Source: Saprospiraceae bacterium
GTDB taxonomy: Bacteria > Bacteroidota > Bacteroidia > Chitinophagales > Saprospiraceae
Direction: 5' to 3'
DNA length: 35,232 nt
NCBI GenBank assembly: GCA_027008645.1
Contig: JALVEE010000109.1
Location: 1 to 35,232, forward strand
The first letter of the stretch is position 1, and each line of letters opens with the position of its first letter. The notes beneath the pieces are model-generated. The model saw nothing but the letters and a program-made list of their open reading frames with translations, was not told where the DNA came from and made no database searches. This document shows positions 1-10,000 of the stretch, one piece after another. The translations under genes and the position numbers were made by a program.

Positions 1-2
1 AA

Positions 3-50
3 TGGATAAAACAGCCTTTAGCACAAGGACACGAAAATAAATTTTTCTAA
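3..50 (+). CDS. Possible C-terminal end of an upstream gene (partial)
   Basis: One reading frame is open from the window edge to a TAA at 48-50 and reads WIKQPLAQGHENKFF. This looks like an ordinary protein tail, but it is too short to assign to a family. Its last bases overlap the first unit of the tandem repeat that precedes the next gene. It could also be chance. Confidence 0.3.
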   Translation, partial: WIKQPLAQGHENKFF

Positions 51-139
51 AAAAGTGGCGAGTATTTTAGAAAAATTTCTAAAAAAGAGGCGATATTTTT
101 GGAAAAATGTAAAAAAAGTAATATTTTTGATAAAAAAAT
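44..139 (+). repeat. Tandem ~32-bp promoter-like repeats upstream of the DUF4143 ATPase
   Basis: Two close copies start at 44 and 76, each opening TTTCTAAAAAAG, followed by a GGCGA core, a TATTTT box and an A-run. A third, more degenerate copy starts near 110. The TATTTT boxes begin at 63, 94 and 122. The second and third read TATTTTTG, a match to the Bacteroidota -7 box TAnnTTTG. The array directly abuts the next start codon, so a regulatory role is likely. Confidence 0.7.
98..129 (+). promoter_or_regulatory. Bacteroidota-type promoter of the DUF4143 ATPase gene
   Basis: TTTG at 98-101 and TATTTTTG at 122-129 are separated by 20 nt, matching the lineage consensus. Transcription would start near 133, only about 7 nt before the ATG at 140. 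The -33 element is the end of the preceding repeat unit's own TATTTTTG box. Confidence 0.6.
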
Positions 140-1393
140 ATGGAACTAATTCCAAGATATGAATATTTAGAAAAGATTAAAAAATCTTTAGAAAAAGTAC
201 CTATTACCGTTTTGATTGGAGCGCGACAGGTTGGGAAGACTTCTTTAATCAATAGTTTTGATTTTAAAGGGAGCAAAGTACAAGTTGACGGGCAACTTCC
301 TGAAATAAATGAAATTTTTTCTAAAAGTGATCAAGCTGTAGAATTTTTGAAAATTTATTTAAATGATTCGATAAATGGACTTTTGATTATAGATGAATTT
401 CAAATGATAAACAATATTTCTCCTGTGCTGAAAATATTGGTTGATAATTTTCCGAAGTTGAAAATTCTATGTAGCGGTAGCAGTAGTTTGGAAATCGTTC
501 AAAAAGTCAAAGAGTCATTAGCCGGTAGGGTTAGATTTATAAATATTAATTCTTTATCATTTAGTGAAAGTATTTTGTTTAAATATGATGATATATTATT
601 TGATGAGTATAAAAGTAAATATACTTTAAATACCGGATTTTTTATAATTAATAATAAAATCAAAACTTTGTTGGATTATCATTTGATATATGGCGGTATG
701 CCAAGAGTGTGGTTGGAAAATGAACCTGAAGAAAAAAGGCAAATACTTTATGATATTTATCAAACATATTTATTGCGTGATATAAGAAACTATGTAAAAA
801 ATGAGGATAGCGTTGGATTTAATAGATTGCTTCAAATATTAGCTCTTCAAATTGGCAATTTAGTCAACATAAACGAACTATCCAGGTCAACGAAATTAAG
901 TTATTACAAATGTGAGGAGTATTTATATTTTCTGGAACAAATGTTTATTATAAAAATGATAAAACCGTCTGAAACAAACAAAAGGAATGCCTTAAAAAAG
1001 ATGAAAAAAGTGTATTTTTTAGATTTAGGAATTAGAAATATTTTAATCAAAGATTTCAATACTCTTGATATTCGTTTGGATTCAGGTGCTTTGTTTGAAA
1101 ACTTTATTTTTCTTGAAATTATTAAAAATACAAAACCTTATAGTGATATTGAATTTTTTAGAACTAAAGATGGAGCGGAAATTGATTTTATTATAAATGA
1201 TATGTCTAATACTTACTCAATTGAAGCAAAATACAAATATTTTAAAAAACCTACATATATTAAAACGTTGAAAAATTTTAATGAAATAAAAAATATTAAG
1301 AAATCATTTTTAATAAATTTGAATTTAAACACTGTTATTGACAATATTCATTTTCTTCCTGTTTATTTGACGGAAAAAATTTTTAACGGCTAA
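140..1393 (+). CDS. AAA-family ATPase with C-terminal DUF4143 domain
   Basis: This is a 417-residue protein of the common 'ATP-binding protein/DUF4143' family. Visible motifs are a Walker A loop GARQVGKTS at residues 27-35, a Walker B strand LLIIDEF at 81-87, a winged-helix-like middle part around residues 220-300, and a C-terminal DUF4143 region. The C-terminus keeps a PD-(D/E)XK-like signature, AEID at 346-349 and EAK at 362-364, so nuclease ancestry is plausible. Family members are widespread in anaerobes and Bacteroidota, often in many copies, and their cellular role is poorly known. The ATG at 140 lies just after a consensus promoter. The gene stands alone, with a 113-nt gap before the polysaccharide genes. 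The family call is firm. Any defence or mobile-element role would be inference. Confidence 0.9.
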   Translation: MELIPRYEYLEKIKKSLEKVPITVLIGARQVGKTSLINSFDFKGSKVQVDGQLPEINEIFSKSDQAVEFLKIYLNDSINGLLIIDEFQMINNISPVLKILVDNFPKLKILCSGSSSLEIVQKVKESLAGRVRFININSLSFSESILFKYDDILFDEYKSKYTLNTGFFIINNKIKTLLDYHLIYGGMPRVWLENEPEEKRQILYDIYQTYLLRDIRNYVKNEDSVGFNRLLQILALQIGNLVNINELSRSTKLSYYKCEEYLYFLEQMFIIKMIKPSETNKRNALKKMKKVYFLDLGIRNILIKDFNTLDIRLDSGALFENFIFLEIIKNTKPYSDIEFFRTKDGAEIDFIINDMSNTYSIEAKYKYFKKPTYIKTLKNFNEIKNIKKSFLINLNLNTVIDNIHFLPVYLTEKIFNG

Positions 1394-1416
1394 ATCAAAT
1401 TAATCATCACTTCATC

Positions 1417-1432
1417 ACAATTTAAAAGCTAA
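1417..1432 (+). other. 16-nt exact match to the CRISPR anti-repeat
   Basis: ACAATTTAAAAGCTAA is the exact reverse complement of repeat positions 8-23 of the array at 10904-12024. It is the part of the repeat that pairs with the tracrRNA. It lies in the gap between the DUF4143 gene and wecB. No nexus hairpin or terminator like those of the tracrRNA at 17540 follows, so it is not a second tracrRNA. AT-rich coincidence remains possible. Confidence 0.5.
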
Positions 1433-1506
1433 AACCGTGAATATCTACTAAAATAAATTATTTTCACAGTATTATATCGCAATGAAATCAAAAAAAATAA
1501 TCAAAT

Positions 1507-2601
1507 ATGCTAATAGACATTATAGCGGGTGCAAGACCCAATTTTATGAAAATCGCTCCGATTATTGAGGCGATTAATAAAGCGAAAAGCCAAGGAGAGG
1601 ATATCGAATATCGCCTGATTCACACAGGGCAACACTATGACAGGAATATGAGCGGTAGTTTTTTTGAGGAACTAAATATTCCCGACCCTGATATCAATTT
1701 GGAAATTGGTTCGGGTACACAGGCAACACAAGCGGGACGTATTATGATGGCTTATGAAGCCGTATTGCTGGACAAACCCTCTGATATATGTATGGTAGTC
1801 GGTGATGTAACATCTACAATGGCTTGTTCAATAGCTGCAAAAAAATTGGGAATTAAAATAGCACATATCGAAGGTGGAATCCGGTCTTGGGATTTGACAA
1901 TGCCGGAAGAGATCAACAGGATGGTTACGGATGCCATCACAGATTATTTCTTTACAACATCAGAAGTTGCAAATAGCAATTTGAAGAAAGAAGGTCACGG
2001 AGAGGAAAAGATTTTTTATGTTGGCAATACAATGATTGATACCTTGCTTAAAAATCAAGCGCGATTGAAAAAACCCACTATTTGGAATGATTTGGGTCTT
2101 GAGAAAAAAGGCTATATAGTGATGACTCTTCATCGTCCAGCAAATGTGGATGAAGAGCAACAATTAAAGTCCTTAATGGACGAAATAATAGCAAATAGTC
2201 ACGATATGCCCATAATCTTTCCGGTTCATCCCCGTACAGCTAAAATGTTGAAAAATCTTAATATTGAAGCTTCCAATCTTCATTATGCCGATCCTATGGG
2301 TTATCTTGAATTTAATTATCTTGTCAGAGATGCTTTTGCCGTTATCACTGATTCAGGGGGTATTACCGAAGAAACAACAGTGATGGGAGTACCTTGTATG
2401 ACACTGAGAGATAATACCGAAAGACCTGAAACTATTACTCTTGGGACTAATGAACTTGTGGGAACGAATCCTGATAATATCAAACCGTTTATGGATAAAC
2501 TTTTTTCAGGAAATTGGAAAAAAGGAGATATTCCGTATCTTTGGGACGGTAAAACAGCAGGAAGAATAATAGAAAAAACATTAGTTTTGATGAAAAAATA
2601 A
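1507..2601 (+). CDS. wecB: UDP-N-acetylglucosamine 2-epimerase (non-hydrolysing)
   Basis: This 364-residue cytoplasmic enzyme interconverts UDP-GlcNAc and UDP-ManNAc, which feeds ManNAc-containing surface polysaccharides. The length is normal for WecB/MnaA. Family signatures are all present: ARPNFMKIAPII near the N-terminus, VVGDVTST with the catalytic-site Asp, HIEGGIRSWDLTMPEEINR with the two conserved Glu residues, TLHRPANVD with the conserved His, and DSGGITEE in the C-terminal UDP-binding half. The next gene starts 4 nt after the stop and is a membrane protein of the O-antigen ligase type, so the pair is probably co-transcribed for surface glycan synthesis. No consensus promoter is obvious in the 113-nt upstream gap. 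NeuC-like hydrolysing epimerases are a less likely alternative. Confidence 0.95.
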   Translation: MLIDIIAGARPNFMKIAPIIEAINKAKSQGEDIEYRLIHTGQHYDRNMSGSFFEELNIPDPDINLEIGSGTQATQAGRIMMAYEAVLLDKPSDICMVVGDVTSTMACSIAAKKLGIKIAHIEGGIRSWDLTMPEEINRMVTDAITDYFFTTSEVANSNLKKEGHGEEKIFYVGNTMIDTLLKNQARLKKPTIWNDLGLEKKGYIVMTLHRPANVDEEQQLKSLMDEIIANSHDMPIIFPVHPRTAKMLKNLNIEASNLHYADPMGYLEFNYLVRDAFAVITDSGGITEETTVMGVPCMTLRDNTERPETITLGTNELVGTNPDNIKPFMDKLFSGNWKKGDIPYLWDGKTAGRIIEKTLVLMKK

Positions 2602-2605
2602 TATT

Positions 2606-3826
2606 TTGGTTCGTGATAAATTAGATCTGAAGCAAATACTTGTAATATTGTTGATAGTATCATCAATATTTTCACATCTATTGTTTCTTCCAAAGTTAGC
2701 TTACAAATTACAATTAACAGAGATAGTATTTTTGATACTTTCTCTGTTTTTTGTTTATAAAACCCGTTTTGATTCAATAAGAATTACGGGAATGGATAAA
2801 AGTTTTATTTTCTTTATTTTGATTCTTATTTTGAACCTTACTATGCATTTTGAGAAGAGCGTTTTAACTGATATAATCGGTTTTCTTTACCTTGTTGTAC
2901 TTTATTTCTTATTATCAAAAGTTCTTAATAGTTTTAATAAAGAAATAAAAGCTTTAATCTTAAAATACACAGCTGATATAGGCTTTTGGATTTTAATAGG
3001 AATCGGCATACTCGGATTTTTGCTTTACTATTTCTTAGGCTATTCAAAATTTGTATTGATTTATCACGATTACCCCTACTTTGGGGATGTTTTCAGAATA
3101 AAAGGTTTTAGTTATTCTCCCAATTTATATATTAGTTTATTAAGTTTTTTTACTATACTTAAATACAGTTTTTCAAGATTGAATTTTTATCATATTTTCG
3201 CGGTTTTCACTATTGCGTTTATGTCATTGACAAAGGAAGCTTTGATACTAATATCGATATTATTTGCTATTGAACTGTATAGAAAATTAGCTTATAAAAA
3301 ATTAGCACTCGCTTTAGTGATTTTATCAGGGCTTATTTATGTTATTTTAAGCTTTTTTATCTTTACTACAAAAACGGTCAAGAATAATATTGAAAGTAGA
3401 AAAGTATTCACAGATAACCCGGTTTATCAATATAATAAATTAAAGATTTATCCCACTACTTATTTTGAAGTAATAAAATCAGGGGTGAAAATGACAAAAG
3501 AAAATGCATTGGCCGGTGTAGGTCTTGGAAACTTTAGAAAAGAACTGAAAATTTACAAGCAAAATGGTATTTATCCACAATATTTTCAGACATATGATGC
3601 TTTGGATTCATATACGGGCTTGGCTTCACAGTTAGGCATTATCTATTTTGTTTTTTTACTCTCACTTATAGCAAACATCCGCAAAGTAGTTAATCAGGTA
3701 CCCACCAATTTGCGGTTTCCCCTAATCTTATTTTTAATTTACATTTTTTTTGAATCATTTGCCTTAGGCAATTACCATTTTCGTCACTACTATATCTTTC
3801 TTGCAATACTCAATAGCTATGATTAA
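2606..3826 (+). CDS. O-antigen ligase/polymerase-like membrane protein
   Basis: This is a 406-residue inner-membrane protein with about ten hydrophobic segments and one large loop at roughly residues 255-335. The loop contains GVGLGNFRKEL followed by DALDSYTGLASQLG. That layout is typical of the Wzy_C/O-antigen ligase superfamily, whose loop GVG.GNF and later His/Asp-rich motif handle lipid-linked glycans. The start is uncertain. A TTG at 2606 lies 4 nt after the wecB stop and gives a sensible lysine-containing N-terminus before the first membrane segment, and no ATG is near. Coupling to wecB suggests it polymerises or ligates a ManNAc-containing polysaccharide. Whether it is a polymerase (Wzy) or a ligase (WaaL) cannot be decided from sequence. 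Confidence 0.8.
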   Translation: MVRDKLDLKQILVILLIVSSIFSHLLFLPKLAYKLQLTEIVFLILSLFFVYKTRFDSIRITGMDKSFIFFILILILNLTMHFEKSVLTDIIGFLYLVVLYFLLSKVLNSFNKEIKALILKYTADIGFWILIGIGILGFLLYYFLGYSKFVLIYHDYPYFGDVFRIKGFSYSPNLYISLLSFFTILKYSFSRLNFYHIFAVFTIAFMSLTKEALILISILFAIELYRKLAYKKLALALVILSGLIYVILSFFIFTTKTVKNNIESRKVFTDNPVYQYNKLKIYPTTYFEVIKSGVKMTKENALAGVGLGNFRKELKIYKQNGIYPQYFQTYDALDSYTGLASQLGIIYFVFLLSLIANIRKVVNQVPTNLRFPLILFLIYIFFESFALGNYHFRHYYIFLAILNSYD

Positions 3827-3887
3827 CCCATACATTAATTATTTTTAGTGTATTTCAGTAAAATAAATATTGTATTTTTTTATAATA

Positions 3888-3919
3888 TTTGGATTTTTTA
3901 ATTTTTGTTTTTACCTTTG
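3888..3919 (+). promoter_or_regulatory. Consensus promoter of the giant T9SS protein gene
   Basis: TTTG at 3888-3891 and TACCTTTG at 3912-3919 are separated by 20 nt, an excellent Bacteroidota promoter. Transcription would begin near 3923, leaving a leader of about 150 nt before the ATG at 4071. No riboswitch-like structure was recognised in the leader. Confidence 0.7.
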
Positions 3920-4070
3920 CGCCTAAGAGAATTATGCCAATACATGATTTTCTTACATCCCCTTAAAAAACAGTAGAATTAACAGTAAAATATTGTATTG
4001 TGACTTAGTCACTTGTGATATTATACTCTTTAAAATGATTTGTTAATTTTATAATTTAACCCCCCTTACA

Positions 4071-7000
4071 ATGAAAACATTAACTATAAGTGTTTTGCAA
4101 TTTGCTTTTGTAAATTTACTATTATTTGCAAAAAACATTAAAAAAGAATACGTATTTTTAATTGTATTTTTAAGCTATATTTCTGTACTGTTTGGTAATA
4201 CTTCCATAAATAATACTATGGATTTTTTTCCGCCGAACAATGTTCCTACCGATATAAAGCTTGATGGTGGTGACACAGACTTCATCAATGAGAATAGACC
4301 TGTAGGTAGTTTGGTCTCAATATTGAGTTCCAATGATACGGATCCCGGTGACACACTGACTTTTTCGCTGGTTTCTGGTATTGGAGATACCGATAATTCA
4401 AGTTTTTATATAGAAAGGCACAATAAATTGATGTTGAATACCGTGCCTGACTTTGAAACAAAAAATTCTTATTCTATCAGGTTAAGGGTTGATGATGGCA
4501 ATGGTGGTGTTTATGAAGAAGCATTTACCATTTCTGTTGTTGATATCATTACAGAAACAACAGATGCATCACAGGGTATTAAGGTTTGGGATTTTAATAA
4601 TCAAAATGATTATAATGTCCCGGACATGGATAAACTTAAGGTAGATCAAGGTGTTGCTCAATTGATTTCCGTATCCGAATTTCAGGTAAATGATGCGGTT
4701 AATAATTGGCAAGCACATTCAGCAAGCGCATTAATGAACAATGGTAATATCATCATAGTATGGCAATCAAATGATGATAATCACACGACAAATGCAGCGG
4801 GTCAAACCAATGACAATGACCATTCACATATCGCCGCAAAAATAATAGACCAAAGAGGCAACGTTGTGATTCCGGAATTTCAAGTAAATGACGAAATTGA
4901 AAGTTGGCAGGATTATCCTGATGTTACAATTTTGCAAAATGGGAAAATTTTCATCTCTTGGTACACAAAAGACTTAAACCATTCTACTAATGCAGCCGGC
5001 CAAACCAATGACGATGACGAGGAACATGTTGCGGCCAAAATTTATAATCCCGACGGAACTGTTGCTGTTTCTGAGTTTCAGGTAAATGATGAAATCGAAC
5101 TTAGGGAATACTTTCCAAATGCTTCCGTATTAAATAATGGCCAGATTTTTATTACTTGGGCTTCAAGTGATACTCTACATACAACAAATGCTGTAGGGCA
5201 AGACAATGATGGCTCAATCAGACATATTGCAGCAAAAATATTGAATTCTGACGGAACTACAGCTGTATCGGAGTTTCAAATAAATGATGAAGTTGAGGAT
5301 TTACAAACACACCCTAAAGCTGTAATACTGAATGATGGAAGAATTTTTATAGTTTGGGCGTCCAAAGACCACAATCATACAACAAATGCTGTTGGTCAAG
5401 CTAATGATGACGATCATTATCATATAGCGGCAAAAATATATAATCCGGATGGAACTACAAACGTTCCTGAATTTCAAGTAAATGATGAAATTGACGATAT
5501 TCAAGATTTACCGGTTCCGGCAGTTCTAAAAAACGGTAAAATAATTATTACTTGGGAGACTAAAGACTATAACCACTCTACTAACTCTACAGGACAAGAT
5601 AATGACGATAGTGGATTTCATATAGCTGCCAAAATATATAATCCGGATGCTACAGTAGCAAAAGCTGAATTTCAGGTGAACGATCAGATATATTCAGATG
5701 AAAAAGAGCCGGGATTGGTAGTTTTAGAAAACGGAAAAGTATTTATCACTTGGCAATCCAAAGATCATATTCACGGTACAAATCCAGCCTTATTCCCAAA
5801 GGATGGTGACAATTATCATATCGCAGCAAAAATACTTAATGCTGATGGAACAACTTCATTGGAAGAATTTCAAGTCAACTACGAAATAGAATTGTGGCAA
5901 ATCAATCCTGATATTTTGCTATTGGCAAATGGAAATGTTTTGATTACCTGGTATTCAAAAGACAATTACCACAGTACTTCGGTAGCCGGACAAACATATG
6001 ACAATGACGTAAATCATATCGCCGGTATTATATTGAGCAAAGATGGAGTCGCTGAAGAGTTTCCAGCATCTTATGCGACTACAAAACCGTATGTTTCATT
6101 TAATTCTCCATTGACTTTTAAAACAACTGTCAATTCTTTCGAAGCAATATTATCTAATAATAATGATGGTTCTATCAAATACCAAGTGTCAGATGACGGT
6201 GGAGCAACTTGGAAATATTTCGATGGGTCGTCTTGGCAAATGACCTCATCTAACGATGGTTCGATGACAAATACAGAAGCAGTAATAAATAACAATATAG
6301 TTAGCTTAGCAGATGATGGTGGTAGCTTTAATTGTAGAGCATATCTTATTTCCGATGGTTCTCAAAAAGTGGAGTTAGATCAAATTAATATTACTTATAC
6401 TCTAAGTTACGATGTTTCAGGTACTGCTTGGTATGACGAAAATGGAGATGGCACTATGGATGTAGCAGAAGTTATAGGACTTCAGGATATCACTGTGAAA
6501 CTCATAAATGATACCAATCACAATGGTGTCTATGATCTGGGTGAAACGGTATTCAAACAAACAACAACATCTGCAAACGGAACATATAAATTTGAAAAAG
6601 TATTTGACGGAGATTATATAATTGTTATCGATTATTTTGACTCTGCTTTAAACAATGACCCCGTCAATAATTCACTAACATATGGATTGACTACTCCGGA
6701 AGAAATCGCTGTGACAGTAAATGGTTTTGATATTAGTGATATGAATTTTGGTTTTGATGATGCTAAGGTTTCTCTTTCAATCGACCAAGAATCAATACCT
6801 GAAAATGGCGGAATAGCTGTAGTTGAAGTATCAATTAATCCGACTACCGGTTTTAATACGACCGTTACACTATCAACTTCAGGCGTTGCAATTGATGGTT
6901 CTGATTATGTAGATCAGGCTGACAACGGACTTTTGAACAATAAAAGTATTATCATCCCATTTGGAAATGATAGAGAAACTTTAAATATCCTTGCGGTGGA

Positions 7001-10000
7001 TGATGCTATAGTTGAAAACGATGAATCAGTTATTGTCGATATAAACACAGTAACTAATGCAACCGAAGATGGTATCCAAAGAGATTCAACAAAGATATTG
7101 GATGACGATGCCAACCCGGCAATAGAAGTAACAAAAACCTCTGTTATCACCGATAATAATCCGGCTGGAATAGGTGTTGGGGATATGATTACTTATACTA
7201 TCACGGTTGAAAATACAGGAAATGTTGAATTATTCGATATAGCCTTGACGGATTATTTCAGAGATTATAATAATATAGCTATAGCTTTGGATTCCGGTCC
7301 TACATTTGTCAGTTCTGATGGTGGTAGTCCTGAAGGACAGTTGGAAATAGGGGAAATAGCCACATATACTGCAACACATATCATAACTCAATCAGATGTT
7401 GATGCAAATGGAGTAAGGAATAATGCCACTGCTATTGGTCATGATTCAAATGGTACTCAGGTATCTGATATCAGTGATGACGGGGATGATCTGGATGGCA
7501 ATACAACTGATGATCCTACAGAAAATCCGATATTAGATATAGAGATTGTCGATATTTGTAATTGTGATGACCAACTAAATTACAGGGCTGCTAATACTTA
7601 CTTTTTCCACGAACATGTCATTGTGAAGGGCAAAGATGGTTTAACAGTGACTATTGACTTCAATACTTCTAATAATATCTATGATAATAATGGAAATTTG
7701 TTAAATGGAAATATCGCATTAAACGAAAGCTCTCCGGGAAAATATGAATATGATTTTTGGTCAAAATATTCAGAACCATATACATTTGGTGCAAAAGCAA
7801 ATAATGATGCTACAACCCAAATAAGCGCTGAGTGTAACGAGATTTGCAATAAAACTTTTGCTAAAAATGATGTAAATATTACTCAAAAAGACATGCCCGT
7901 ATCCGGCAATGTTCTTAGTAATGATACAGACCCCGAAGGAGATAACCAAATAGTAAGTACTAACCCGGTAATCAGCCCATTAAACGGAACTTTGGTATTG
8001 AATCAGGATGGCTCATATACGTATTCACCTAATCCGGGATTTGTAGGAACAGATATATTCAGATACAGTGTTTGTGATGATGCACCGATAAGTGTATGTG
8101 ATATGGCTGATGTTTACATTGAAGTATTTGAGAAAGATAATTCCGGTAATAACCCTCCGGTTGGAGTACCTGATTTTAATCAAACAACTAAGAATACAAC
8201 TACATTTGGTAATGTTTTGGTCAATGACAGTGACCCTGACTTCGATAATATTTTTGCAACTGAAACTCCTGTAATAAATACAAATAATGGAAGCCTTATT
8301 TTTCAATCTAACGGTAATTATCAATACTCTCCAAATAATAATTTTACAGGTAGAGATACATTTTATTATCGTTTATGCGATGATGGAAATCCAAGTTTAT
8401 GCGATGTGACTATTGCGGTAATAGAAGTAATTGATAGAAGTATTTCCAATACGACTTTTGCAAATGACGATGCATATATTATGATGCAAAATGAATCAAT
8501 GACAGGAAATGTTTCAGACAACGATTTCGATCCCGAAGGAGATAATACAGTGGTAAATACAATACCGGTTACTGTTCCGGCTCATGGTACTTTAACATTA
8601 CAACAAGACGGATCTTTTATTTATACTCCTGTTCAAGACTTTTTTGGAAATGATCAGTTTGTATATGAAGTTTGTGACGATGGAAACCCAACAGCTTGCA
8701 ATAGAGCTACTGTATATATTTCTGTTCTCGAAGAACCCTTTGCTGTTATAGGGGACTATGTTTGGCATGATTTAGATGGAGATGGTATTCAAGATGCAAA
8801 TGAACCCGGTATAAGCGGAGCAAAAGTCTTGCTTTATAGCGTGAATAGAACATTAGTAAAAACTGTTACAACAGATAACCAAGGAAAATATTTATTTGAT
8901 GAAATCGAACCCGGTGAATATTACTTAAAGTTTAGTTTGCCTGATGGTTATACTGATGCGACAGATGACAATATTGGATCTGATGATTCAATAGATAGTG
9001 ATGTTGATGATACCAATGGGTATTTGACAACAGATTATTTTATTGTCAATAAAAGAGATACTCTTAATACACTTGATGCTGGTTTTTACAAATGCGCAAT
9101 TATTGGTGATTTGGTATGGCTTGATTATCACGAAAACAATGTTTATGATTCTGACGAAAACGGTATTAATGGTCTTCAAGTTAATCTTTATAGACTATTT
9201 AAAGGGAAATGGGTTCTTTGGGATTTTAAATATACAGGTATCAACTCAAATAGTATTTGTGGAGATGGATATTTCTCATTCTGTACCAATCCGGGAACTT
9301 ATTACTTAAAGTTTGTTACGCCTCCAAACGGACTGGTTCCGGCTCAAGCTTTTTATGGCAATGATAGAACAAAAGATAGTGACATTACCAATGGTAACGG
9401 TAAAGGAACCACTTATTCATTCAAAATATATTCAGGCGAAAGTAAGAATACAATAGATGCCGGTTACTACGGTATGTCAACCATAAAAAACAGTTTGGTT
9501 TGGTTAGATGATAATTTTGATGGAATTAGAGAGCCGGAAGAATCAGGAATACCAAATACACAGGTTGAAATATACAATGCCTACGGTGATTTGTATAGTA
9601 CAACTTATACCGATGAAAATGGAGAATACAATCTCGATTATTTGCAAGCAGAGGATTACTATCTAAAGTTTAATATATCAAATCAATATTCTTCTTATAC
9701 ATTTACTCTAAATAACCAAGGAGATGAAGATCACGATAGTGATGTAACAGGAGATTTTGGCTACGGAACAACAGAATTATTCGGGTTGGCTCCAAAGGAG
9801 AATAAAGAACATCAAGATGCCGGATTGGCACTTGGAACATTGCCTCTCAATTATCTGTCCTTAGGAGCAAAATGGATAAATGATGAGGTAAAAGTGTATT
9901 GGACTACTGCAAATGAAGTAAATGTAGATAAATTCATAGTACAAAGAGCATTTGATAATAATCAAATATTTGAAAAAGTAGGAGAAGTAAAAGCAAAAGG

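Noticed and set aside
1435-1500. Possible second tracrRNA after the anti-repeat match
   Set aside because: It has no nexus-like hairpin, no terminator with a T-tract and no -7 box at the right place.
2316-2777. 153-codon minus-strand frame
   Set aside because: Antisense to the wecB/membrane-protein junction. wecB motifs cover the same bases.
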